Source of the DNA: Pseudopyrenochaeta lycopersici
Taxonomy: Eukaryota > Ascomycota > Dothideomycetes > Pleosporales > Pseudopyrenochaetaceae
Direction of reading: 5' to 3'
Assembly: GCA_003313425.1 (NCBI GenBank)
Contig: NHZP01000001.1
Coordinates: forward strand, 1,860,001 to 1,924,000
Length of the DNA stretch: 64,000 nt
Shown: positions 45,446-56,000 of the stretch, one piece after another
Layout of the letters: every line of letters starts with the position of its first letter
How positions within the stretch are numbered: the stretch's first letter is position 1
Notes under the pieces: model-generated
What the model was told of the DNA's origin: nothing
Seen by the model: only the letters and a program-made list of their open reading frames with translations
Databases searched by the model: none
Program-made: the position numbers and the translations under genes

Positions 45446-47069
45446 TGTGAATTATATCAATTCTCATATAGATACTACTATGGATAGTAGTATACAGTGT
45501 AATGATGAATAGGATTTGAACGTGGGTGGGCAAACAACTCACATATATGCATTCTCTCTCAACCTTCTCACCACCACACACAAACCTTATCCCCACCCAA
45601 AGCACTCTACTCAATGCTCCAGACCCTCACCCATCGAGATCTCACATTGCCCACAGCTCTCATCTGACCATGTACATTCACCGCAAAGTAGCTGCCTACA
45701 CATCAAAACACCACGAAGCGCGCACCGCCAACACTAAATTCACCAACACGACGTCATACTGTAGCTGCAGCATAAGGTTCCAGACTCTCACCCCGACACT
45801 GGATCATCCATTCCACCGCGCATCCCTGCATCTATCGTGAACGCAGCCCATTGTGACGTCCAGACCTGTAATGTTGCGCCTCAGCTGAAGCGAACCCGCA
45901 GGCACAGCCCCCCTGTCAAACCACGAACATGACATCATATTCGAGGCTTGACAGGGTCCTCTGGACCCTGACGTGGTTTTCGGAGAATTTGGGGCCTGTC
46001 GGTCGGAAAGGTCTAGATTTTTAGTGTGGCCGTGGGAATGGGCTGATGTATGGTTGTTGTAGGAGCTGGCGGTTTAGGGAGGATTTGGAGGCTCGCAGAA
46101 GGGGGATGATGTCATGGCTGGGCGGTGGGGGCGGAGGATTTGGGGCCATGGGAAAACGGGGCAGAGGGTCCAGAACGTTGAAGGACATCTACGCCAATTT
46201 ATTCATTCCGTTTATTTCACGGTGCATTTGCAGTCGTTCGCGACGCGTCGTCTGCGGTGTGAAACCCTGCTCAATTTTCTATCAATTACTGTCCATTCGC
46301 TGTCGCATTGAAAAAAGGTGCTTTTTGCGTCGTAAGCCACACACGCGCACAAGTACTGTGTAGCGCAGATGCTGTTCAAAGTCTCACTCTACTTATTTTG
46401 TACATCCACTAACTCGCGCTTCAGTGTGATCTGTGGCCTTCGTATCGCATTTCCAGCCTTAAGACTGATTAAACGTTGATCCTTGTTTCGCGCCATTCCA
46501 CCATTCCATATTGATGTACGCATCCCCTCTAGATCAGCAGGGTAGCCACACAGGCTGTCCTCTCTAACAGCAATTTTGGAAACCCCTGAATTGCTCTAAT
46601 CGAAGGTGTGCAAAGACGAGTTTTCACCCTTCGCTGCGAGACATTTCGAGAAACAATTCTGTGGTCTAAATTCTGCTTTCAATCATATCTCAACTTGGTG
46701 TTATGTTGGGAGACCATCTGGGGCAAAGCATTCAATGAATTACAGTGCGGGAACTCGTCGCCCGATTGACTGTGAAACAGAGGGTCCCAAGGCTCCCTAG
46801 TAGGATGCTCATTTAGTACCACAGCGCATCAGAATGCTGATGCCAGTCACACAGCCTAGGTTTCGGTGCAATTGTTCCTTAATGACCTAAGTGAGTGGCA
46901 CCATCTACCACTTCGTTTGCGAAAAGGTGCAAGAGCAACAGCTCTCTTCACAAGATGTCATGTGCTACCAGCCTTTTGCATACTGCACTAAACTCTGTTC
47001 TTACGTGACGTTCTACATCATTGTCACGCCATTCTAATCATGCCCTAGTGCTAACTAAAAGTTGGTATC
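45446..47069. other. gene-free stretch
   Basis: I call no gene in this 1.6-kb stretch. A perfect inverted repeat around CAGGGTCC/GGACCCTG lies near 45953-45971, flanked by a second imperfect pair (CCCTGTCAA / TTGACAGGG). These are short and may be chance. Confidence 0.55.
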
Positions 47070-48256
47070 TTACCAATGGTCACGAACAGAAGTCGCTAAA
47101 CGTCTCTGGATTGCTGTGACAAGGTCTCCTTTCTCGTACACCGATGGTTTGCTCACTTCTTGCTTGTGACGTTGGTCCTGATACGTCCAGGGTCCATACG
47201 TAGTGACAATAGTGACAGTAGAGCCGCTTTTCCATCTCGTCATAGCAGAAATAAAGCTCTCTCCGCACCTTATATTGCAAAATTCCATCGCTGTGGTCAA
47301 AAGATCGCTCTCATAGCGAAGCTCGAGATGACGCAGTCGAGATGATGTGTCCTCCAGCAGTCTATCGAACCAGGTAGGTGCGGGAGAAAGTGACCATACA
47401 CTGTAATAGACACAGAGGTGTTCGAGGCACCCAGGCAGAACCATCAGCGGATCTGATGGACCTCTATTAGTAGGTGTGTCGGCTCCACGCCTTACTTTAG
47501 GCTCTTGAGTGATCCTTGAGTATGGTACAAGGAGCCGCTTTAGCTGCGAAAAGTCGAGCAACGTAGTATATGCAGTTTGCCAAGGTACGCTTTTGCTAGG
47601 ATCCACACGAATTAGGGGGTCTTCGTCCATGAGTTCTACATGTACCAACCGCGCCTGGGGTCGAGCCTGCACCTGTCCATACCAGCCTTGAACTGGAGGT
47701 AAAGCCGCTGGACCATTATTTCTGATGCAATGTTCGATCAAGGGATTTAAACGGACCCAATTCAATCCCGAAGTCATCATTTTAATTCCAGGGCAGAGCG
47801 CTATTAGGTATGCGAGGCCTACTGAAAGAAAGCTATCACTGCCCTCGCTATATATTCTTGATAATTTATGTGCCACTCCTGGATATGTTTTCACCAAGGC
47901 ATCGCAGCAGCTGGCCCAATGTTTTTTAGTCATGTTGCGATGGTATTCTGAGATGGCGTCTCGGGCGGTTTGGTCCATGAACCGAGACGGAGATGCGTGA
48001 AATTGTTGGCTAGATTTGGATAGCTTCGAAGTACCCCGACCAGCTTCCAAAGCTGTTGTGGCGGGCATACTGTTGTTTGAATAAGAGCCTCCTGCCCGAT
48101 TCGTCGAAGGCGATGGCATGTTTCAGTAATGGCGCAAAGGTCCGCAACGCTGTCGACATGTAAACAAATATCGAAAAATAACTCATTGGGAATCTTGAGC
48201 ATTATTGCTGTGACAATAGGAGCGTTGGACACCCTCCTACTGACACTTGAAGCCAT
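47070..48256 (-). pseudogene. F-box protein gene with internal frameshift
   Basis: The 5' part (ATG at 48256, MASSVSRRVSN) encodes an F-box: MLKIPNELFFDICLHVDSV, then ITETCHRLRRIGQEALI. It continues with NNFTHLRLGSW and then hits a stop near 47930. A second frame, open from upstream of this point to 47070, continues as a plausible F-box/LRR C-terminal region (ARDAISEYHRNMTKKHWASC, LVHVELMDEDPLIRV, GCLEHLCVYYSVWSLSPAP, SRLRHLELRYESD). I could not find a GT...AG intron with the right phase between them. The break lies in about 47960-47990. A one-base indel explains it best, either a true disabling mutation or a sequence error. The combined length would be about 390 aa, normal for the family. 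Confidence 0.65.
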
Positions 48257-49231
48257 AATGAGGGGACAGCAAAAGTATTGGTGGGGTAGATTGTCGGACC
48301 AGAGTAGGCTGTTGCCATTGGTTCGTAGCAGCGTTGTCCTCACATGACTAACAAGATCGCCGAATGATCAAATTGATGCATTCTGGGAGCACAGTTAATT
48401 ACTAGCTTACAAAACCTAATAGCTTCCACCGGTCGCAATTCGAACGATGTCATTTACGACAGCGCGGTTTACTTCCACCTCGACAACTAGATGACTTAAT
48501 GAGCTCCGAGGATCCGCATTCGGCCTTGGAAGTGAGATTGGCAAGCTTTTACCACTGCGCAAATGCTTAAAAATCCTCATTTGCGTTCTCTAAATGTGCT
48601 GATGTAAATGTAAAGAAGTGTACCGCAAGCTAAATACCAATAGGAAGACGGTTTTCGGAAAGACTTTCTTGAGGTTGTCTCACCCAATGTTGTTCTCAGC
48701 ACTATTATGTCATTCACCCTCTTCTTTCGGATGGTACGAGGAATTCTGATTTTAAGGGCAGCACGTATGATGTTGAGATTTCGATTGTCAGACGTTTGGT
48801 ATATGCGCACATCGGAAATAACAGAGCTTTAAATACGACAAAGAGGGGCTGATGAAGTGTGTAAAACTACTCAAATTGATTGATATTTGCTTTGCTGTTG
48901 GCAGAACAAATGTTGGTTGAAATAAATGTTGCAGTCTGACACAAATGTTTGTTACTTTAAGGGAAAATCGGTTCGACCGACAAATGATTTTGGCCCCTCA
49001 TTGGGATTACACATTCTCTCTAAAATCAGGATAGTTCATTATGGAGGCTTTCGCGCGCTGATATCAATCCTGGCATGCAGTAACTATCAAATTACGGCGC
49101 CGCAACGCAATGATGGCTGCCAATACAATGGGTGCAGCAAACCCTGGCATCATTTGGTGCAGCACGTCCACAGGGGTCTGAATATTCATGTCAACGCATC
49201 GCTCGGTTTGGAATTGGGTCAATGCAGAGAG
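48257..49231. other. intergenic region
   Basis: I see nothing supportable in these 1.0 kb besides the flanks of the F-box and BYS1-type genes. Confidence 0.55.
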
Positions 49232-49717
49232 TCACTTACACCAGCTCGGCAAGCAATGGTTCGTACAGAATGTCAACTCCAAATCTGTGTTTGCCTGACA
49301 GTTTTTAACCTGACTGCCCGCAGGCGGCTTCCCAGTGCCCCAAGCAATGCTTGCACAGCTCGAATCCGTTGGCTTAATCGTTAGAGTGCGGCCAGCGAAG
49401 CCATCGCCAAAAACGTCGCTCATGTCGTACCAAATTTGGTTCACATCAAGATTATATGCGAATATCGTTTGACTGACGTTGGGTTTAAAGAGACCACCCT
49501 CAGTATTGGTAATTTTTAGTGCGATGCCGCCTGAAGCAGGGTCACGACGGAATGTTTCGCTGTAAGAGGTGTCCTTCCTGATCGTGTTCTGGGCGCTGAC
49601 GCTACCGCCAACGGACCAGAGGTAGATGGGCTCGTCGCATTGATTCGTAACGATTACGCGACCGACAGCTTGTACGCCGGTACAGAAAGCGACGAGAGCG
49701 AGCGTATTGAAGAGCAT
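49232..49717 (-). CDS. BYS1-type (thaumatin-like) small secreted protein
   Basis: This single-exon frame of 161 aa has a clear signal peptide (MLFNTLALVAFCTGVQA, residues 1-17). The mature part begins VGRVIVTNQCDEPIYLWSVG and contains SETFRRDPASGGIALKIT, QTIFAYNLD and IWYDMSDVFGDGFAG. These match my memory of the Blastomyces yeast-phase-specific protein 1 (BYS1) family. The family is secreted and has a thaumatin-like fold. Its biological role is poorly known. Six Cys are in the mature chain, four of them close to the C-terminus (LELTFCTNHCLPSWCK). Relatives as I remember them end soon after the first of these, so the last residues may be a read-through of a GTAAGT donor at the 3' end. An extra small exon is therefore possible. 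Confidence 0.85.
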   Translation of the reverse strand: MLFNTLALVAFCTGVQAVGRVIVTNQCDEPIYLWSVGGSVSAQNTIRKDTSYSETFRRDPASGGIALKITNTEGGLFKPNVSQTIFAYNLDVNQIWYDMSDVFGDGFAGRTLTIKPTDSSCASIAWGTGKPPAGSQVKNCQANTDLELTFCTNHCLPSWCK

Positions 49718-52700
49718 GGTAAATTATTATAACGAATGACGTAGCGAAAGTATTTGATTCAAACGATAGATGGCATCTATCAAAAATCAATCACAGTCGT
49801 GATCTCACGCGTCGCTTTATACTGCAGGCCGTCATATGCCCAAGACGGTACCCCTCCTGTACTCAAGGCGCCCAGCTCATCACCACCACCACACTTCCAG
49901 AAAAGTGCGATACTCGGTGTGGCCTAGGTGTGCGCAGAAACGAGGTTCAAGTAATGGATTATCGGTGGCGGCTAATGTCATTGGTGGCTATTTTGAGACC
50001 ATGATCTGCACAGGCGATCACGAACACCAATCACCCCGGTCTCACACTCAGCGAAAGGCCGATTGGTATTGTGTGGTCAGCTGGTAACGTGCAGCTTTCC
50101 TGACCGCCGTGAATCTGGAGACGGCGGCCATGTATGTCAGAAGAGCGCCCGTGTTTATCCATAGAAGGCTGCAGATTGAAAGAATTGTGACCTGTTTTGC
50201 GCATTTCTTGGTACTCGTGTCATATGCGGACAAGATGATAAAGCGTACTGATTTAGAAGCGAACTTACCCCTTATGGTCGATGAATACAACAACGAAGAA
50301 AGGTGAATACCTGCCACATGACATGGCTTGGTGTCTAGTTGCTATCATTTTGTACGATACGTGCTGTACGGATAAGAAACTCGCATTCATCGTGTTTGAA
50401 GTCGTATACCCCGAGGACGCACCGTAACACTGAACTGTATTCCACTGAAATAGAAAAGTCTGGGCCATCATGAGAGTATTTATTCTTCTGAAGTGTTACT
50501 AATCCCAATAAGAAGGTCCTATTGAGAAGATAAGAAAGCCGCTTTGTTTTGATCTCAAGGTATATCGCCCACCATGGCGTCTCATGGTGGGAGCCACATC
50601 AATAGAATCCCTCTTTACTTTGCTCCTCTCGTAACCCATGTTAGGTTGAGACCGCTCGACGATCAATATTTCGCCAAAATATTTCAGTGCTGAGTTTGAT
50701 TTCACACTTCAAGTGCGATCTTCACTTGGCGGTCCAGATGTCTCTTAAAAGGGATTCATGTGGTATGATAGAGGGCTGTTACTTTGTCCGGGGCTATGGA
50801 TCGATCTTCGGACCGACGATAGTGTAGCAACGACCCACGTCAATTTGCAGAAAGGATGAGAAAGAGAACAGGATCGAATTGGAGGCAAGGACGAAATAGC
50901 GCGAGGAATTGGCGCAGACACCAGTGTCAGGAAAGCGCCAGTACCCGGGCGTACTAAATAGCACGATGTGGCCATACCAATTACAACATCTAACATTGAT
51001 TTGCTCTCAATGCTTGTTCCAGGCAGCATAATCATTTTAATTCCTCACGTACCCTAGCGGTGGTCATTAAACTCTCATGAGGCGCAGTCTGCTCCACAAT
51101 GTTTGGTCTGTGCTTGGTAGCTGATGTCACTGCAGAATCATGGACAATCGGACTCATTTCTTCACGCAAAGGAATCCAACTACTTTGTAAACCGACAGTA
51201 CGGACAAATGTAACTCTAGACTGGCCTCCATGTGCGACTGCAATATCTGGCCTTAACCGCATATAGTCCTTGCTATGGACAGTCACATGACTCTCTAGTA
51301 CCTTGGTACAAGACTCTCATCAATGAGAGACACTTCCACTCAGATAGATGGACGGCTTTGGATCAAATATTGTAACAAAACCTTGTACTTTGGGCCGGCC
51401 ACCGCAGCCCTGATGCCTAAAGATCAAAAAATGCCACTTGAATATCAATACTTGGCACCAATTGGCTCAATATATGTCGGTTTCTGGTACGAGGTTCCAC
51501 TGTTGCAAGATCACAAGTGGCTCATGGGCTGCTGTTCTCAAAACCTCGGATCGAAACAGGTACTCTCTTCCAAACGGGTGATTTGTAGTGGCCAGAACGC
51601 CCTGTTGTTACAAAAGTTGATTCAAAGCTATCTCATCTATCTGGGTGAAAAGGTCTCTCTTTATGAGAGTCTTGTGCCAAGGCACTAGAGAATCATGTGA
51701 CTACGATGTCCACAGCATGATGTGCCTCATCAGGACCGATTTGGCCGCCACAAATTAGTCATTTCTGCCTCTGGCTGTGGGAACGACTATCAGGGCAAGA
51801 TCGAGAAAACAAGGCTGTGTCCAGAAATTTGGCGGCTTCATCAATATTAAAGCCAATATGGACATCTGCCAACGGAAGTGGAAGATGGTAGTGAAATAAA
51901 GAGAGCTGAGTATAATATGCATCGCTGTGCCATGGCCTGCGTCATGTAGTTCCCAATCGCCCGACGAAAGCCCTCCATCACTAGAGGACCCAATAATCTC
52001 AAGAAAAGGGAAAACGCAAAACATAGGCCCCATGCACTGGTGCCGTTTGCCAAACTGCAGAAGTTGAAGTCGCATCAAGCAAGGGTGATCTGTTTAGCCT
52101 AATCCAAATATAGTATGTTCGCACTGCAGGATGTCTTAGTCTGAGATTTACATGGATTGTTGGATGTCAGTGTTGGAAAGAGTGAAGCCTTGGTGTTGAG
52201 ATAAGAATATTATCAAAGTAGCGTTTGAAAATATATTTAATATGTAGACTGAGGAGTTAGTAGGGATTATTCAGAAAGAACCTCATGTTGTTGTGCACAA
52301 CTATGAGATAATGACGATGTAACCGAACGAGCTTAGCGACGAATTGGCAACGAGTAATTGACAGCACACACTGAGGCTGGCCTGTATCCCAAGAACTATC
52401 CAAGGACGTAGAATCTCCTAAAACAGTCACAATACCTGGAAGGTCTTCATATGTGAGTGCTAGAGGTCTAATTACGGCATTTATAACTATGGCATCGATG
52501 TCATGATCTGCATCACATGCAAAATCGACGCAGTTAGATGGATTCCAGAGGCCTTTCCTTGCCCCTTCGGTAGTAGTAACGCTATCGTGTTTGCAATTTT
52601 CATCGATATTGTACTTCTACGACACAAGAAGGAACCAAGGATTCGGGGCGAGGAGCCAAAAGTCGGCCTCCAGCCAAAAATGCATTGACAGGGAGACCAG

Positions 52701-53041
52701 ATGGGAAGGAAAAGGAGATACAGCTAGGGAGGGTAACAAGCGATGCATAGTTATTCAATCTTTAAGGAACAAAATTGGAGTCATTAGACGCTCTTGTTAA
52801 AAAAGTGCATATGATTATTGACGCTGTATGCCAGCCACCAGGAACGCCAATTTGGTGTAGGGCGACGCCATGAGCAGAGAGGCGCATATACATCGTGCTT
52901 CACCTGGGCTTAAATGCGAACTGCACTTACAGAAAGGCTTATTATAATATGACAGAAATACACTGACCATAAGCTCATACACCAGTAACGCCAACCAGAT
53001 GTTTACTAAGGGAACTATTGACGGCAAGTTGCGCCACATTG
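49718..53041. other. 3.3-kb gene-free gap upstream of the NRPS 3' end
   Basis: No protein gene is supportable. The gap contains the palindromic element at 51271-51717, listed separately. An 8-bp-arm inverted repeat CCACCATG...CATGGTGG lies near 50569. Confidence 0.55.
51271..51717. mobile_element. palindromic foldback/MITE-like element
   Basis: Two arms of about 130 bp, 51271..51402 and 51585..51717, are imperfect reverse complements. By eye the best part runs from GTCACATGA through CAGATAGATG, where about 60 of 68 positions agree with a few indels. It includes CTCTAGT-CCTTGG and ACAAGACTCTCAT on both sides. The similarity continues inward (GCTTTG-ATCAA...GTAACAA...GGCCAC) and ends outward at TGCT-TGGACA. 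About 180 bp of unique DNA lies between the arms. No transposase is encoded and no obvious target-site duplication was seen. A non-autonomous DNA transposon relic is the best reading. Confidence 0.6.
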
Positions 53042-56000
53042 TCACACCTTCACACTCTCCTTTCTTCTAAACCCAATCTTTTTCGCCAACTTCCCCAACC
53101 CACTTCCGGTTCTCTCAGTCCTCACCTTCTCTTCGCGCTTCGTCTTACCCTTCTCTCCCCAGGGGTTCTGCCGCTCCTTCTCAAGCTGCTTCATTCTTTC
53201 CACGGCTAACAGGCCCACCTGATCTACGAAAATGCTCTTATCTATAAGGTCCTCAACCTTGACCCTGAATCCCTCCTCTTGGTCGAGGATGGAGGCAACT
53301 TGGGCCAGACCCATTATGTCGCCACCGAGCTGGAAGAAGTCTGAGCCAAGCTCAATTGCTGCTGGTGTGCCATGCTCATCGTGGAGGATTTGTTCCCACG
53401 CAGCCCGGAGTGTGATCGCAAGGGTGTTTGTTTCATGTCTAGATAAGCCAGTGTCGGTAGGTAGAGAAACTGGTTGTTTATCTGCGGATTTCGTCCGTAT
53501 CTTCTCCGAATTGATGGTTGTTGAACTTTGGGAGCTGATCTCGGAAGGTGAGGGTAGGAGTGTATGAGGGTCTTTCGAGAAAGTGACGATGTTGTTACAC
53601 AGCATCTCGAATACTTGATGTGCAAATTCCGCTGTGATGGTACTGTTCGGCGCATAGGTCAAAGTAACTTCAAGCTGGTTGCCACTCCTAGCGGTAGTGT
53701 GTATTGACAGATCAGCGAAATCTTCTTGTGAACCCACGGCGCCAACTTTGAACTCAATTCCCCCCAGCTGCATCGTTGGTTTTTCATCCTGAATATTCTG
53801 GTCGTGTTGAAGAACGCTGGAGAAGTTGGTCCAATCTGGCCAATCCGTACAGTGTCGCGTGATCTCACGAAAGCCGAGAGATTCATACGGCATATTTGCG
53901 ATCTGCTGATCTTGAATGTAACTGAGCAAGTCGAGAACTGTCCACTCCGGTCTGTACACTACTCGCACAGGCACCATGTTCAAGCATGGACCGACGATGT
54001 TTTCAACATTGGCAATGTCGCCGTTACGCCCTGAGATGACGTGTCCGAAGACAATATCAGACTTGCCGGCAATACGAGCAAGAGTCGCTGCCCATGCCGC
54101 TTTTACAACGGTAGCGCTGGTAATATTTAGTCGAGACAGGGTTGGCACAGTGAGTCTCTGCTCAAGTGTAATGGTGCGACCAGCGGACCGCTGGTAGTTG
54201 GGACCGAACCGATTTACGATCTCTGTCATCTTAGAGTCACGGAGCACTTCCCGCCAGTGGTCATGAGCACCAGCTACTGCTTTGGCGGATCCTTTAACAA
54301 AATTGCCAAAGCTAGGAGCCGAGGATACAGGAAGTCCATTGTAGCCGTCCTGAAGTGCGCCAAGAATTTTGAACATGCAAACACCATCGTACTGGGCATG
54401 TGAAAGTCGCATGAAGATACGGTAGCGCCCAGTTTTCCTTTGTTTCACGACCGTGAACTGGGTAAAAGCTTCGCCAAGACGTGGGCCGTGCTCACGGTCC
54501 CCTTGACGGAGGTTTGTGGTAAAGTCGTCAAGATCATCGTCTGTTTGCAGGTAGTTAAAGTCGGGTTGGAGCTTCCTGAGCACGACTTGGACGAAGCGAT
54601 CACCGTAAGGGACGAACACAGTTCGAAGGATATCGAATGCTTGCACCATGCGGAACGCAGCCTGTTTCAATTTGCGAAGATCGAGAGGGCCATCACCATC
54701 CAGATAAAAATAGTTCAGCATCCATTTTGACTCCAGTAGGGTACCAGTTATGGCCAGTGCTTGAAAATCAGTAACAGGAAGAACATCAGAGATGCCACCC
54801 TTGAACACCTGTACCTTAGAGATGACGCTGTCGACATTTGGATCGCCAAGGAGGGAAACAGATTTGGACGCAACAGCCTCCTCCTGTATCGTCTGAGGTA
54901 CTTGTGATTTCTGGCTGGCTCTACGTTGTGCCTGAGGCCTGGAAGGTTGCGGATTAGAAGCGAACCCTTGCCATCTCTTGAATATCGGTTCGCTTTTTCC
55001 TTGATCTGTTTCAACTGGTGGCGTGCTGGCGGCAACACTCTTATCTTCAATGCGATACTCAGACACTATAGACTGGAAATCATCCCAGATTGATGATGCC
55101 CGTTTGGACAGCCGAAGGCCCGGTCTGGAAGGGCCACCGGGATCCTTACCAGTCGTCGATTCTCCGCCAGCTCGAGACATGACTTCATCAATGACTTCTC
55201 CGGCAACGCGGACAACCTATTATTTTCAGTGGCAATTAGGGAAGTTTCTTCTGTGAACTTACTCGAGCCATGTCCGCGAATGTTGGGTTCTTGAAAACGT
55301 CAGCAACCGTCATCGATAATCCTTCCTCCCTCGCTGCTCCAACGAGTCTCATGGCGATGATGCTGTCTCCACCAAGTTGCTTCGCGCTGTTAGTATATTC
55401 CAAGATAATCAACCAAAAATACTCACAAAGAAGCTGTCATCCTTCTCAATCGTCTCTTCTACCATCTCCAACAGTTCACTCCACAGACCAAGTAATTTCT
55501 TCTCCACAAAGTTAGGTTCAATGGACTTCGAAGCCTCAGTAGCAAGCACGCCAACAGCGGCGACCATATTGGCAGCAGTCTGAATCCGGTTCTCTGTTTC
55601 ACTTGCCATACTCATACGACGGGAGCGAATGGATCCTCTTATGGAGCTTGTTTCGAGATTCGGTCGTCCCTGGAGCGACTGTGATGCTCTTCTAGTGAGC
55701 ATTCCCGTCATTTGGTTCGTCATTTGGTCGATAGTAGCCGACGCTGGATCTGCCACGATCTTATTCTTTTCCACAATTTGTTCGACGATCTGAGGCACCA
55801 TCTCGCTCACGATTGATCGAATAAGGCTGCTCCAGTCAGGAGTATCAGGTGGTAAGGCAGGTACTGGGGCCAAGTCTGGAAACGCGATTCTTGGCGTACG
55901 AGGCGGAGATGTTGAGGAATTAGATGTACTCGAACGTGATCGGAGAATGGACGGGCGTGGTTTCGGCAGCGTGAGATGTGCCTTGTTGGCATGTAATGGG

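Noticed and set aside
51323..51688. 121-codon plus-strand frame inside the inverted-repeat element
   Set aside because: The frame begins and ends within the repeat arms and shows no transposase or other motif.
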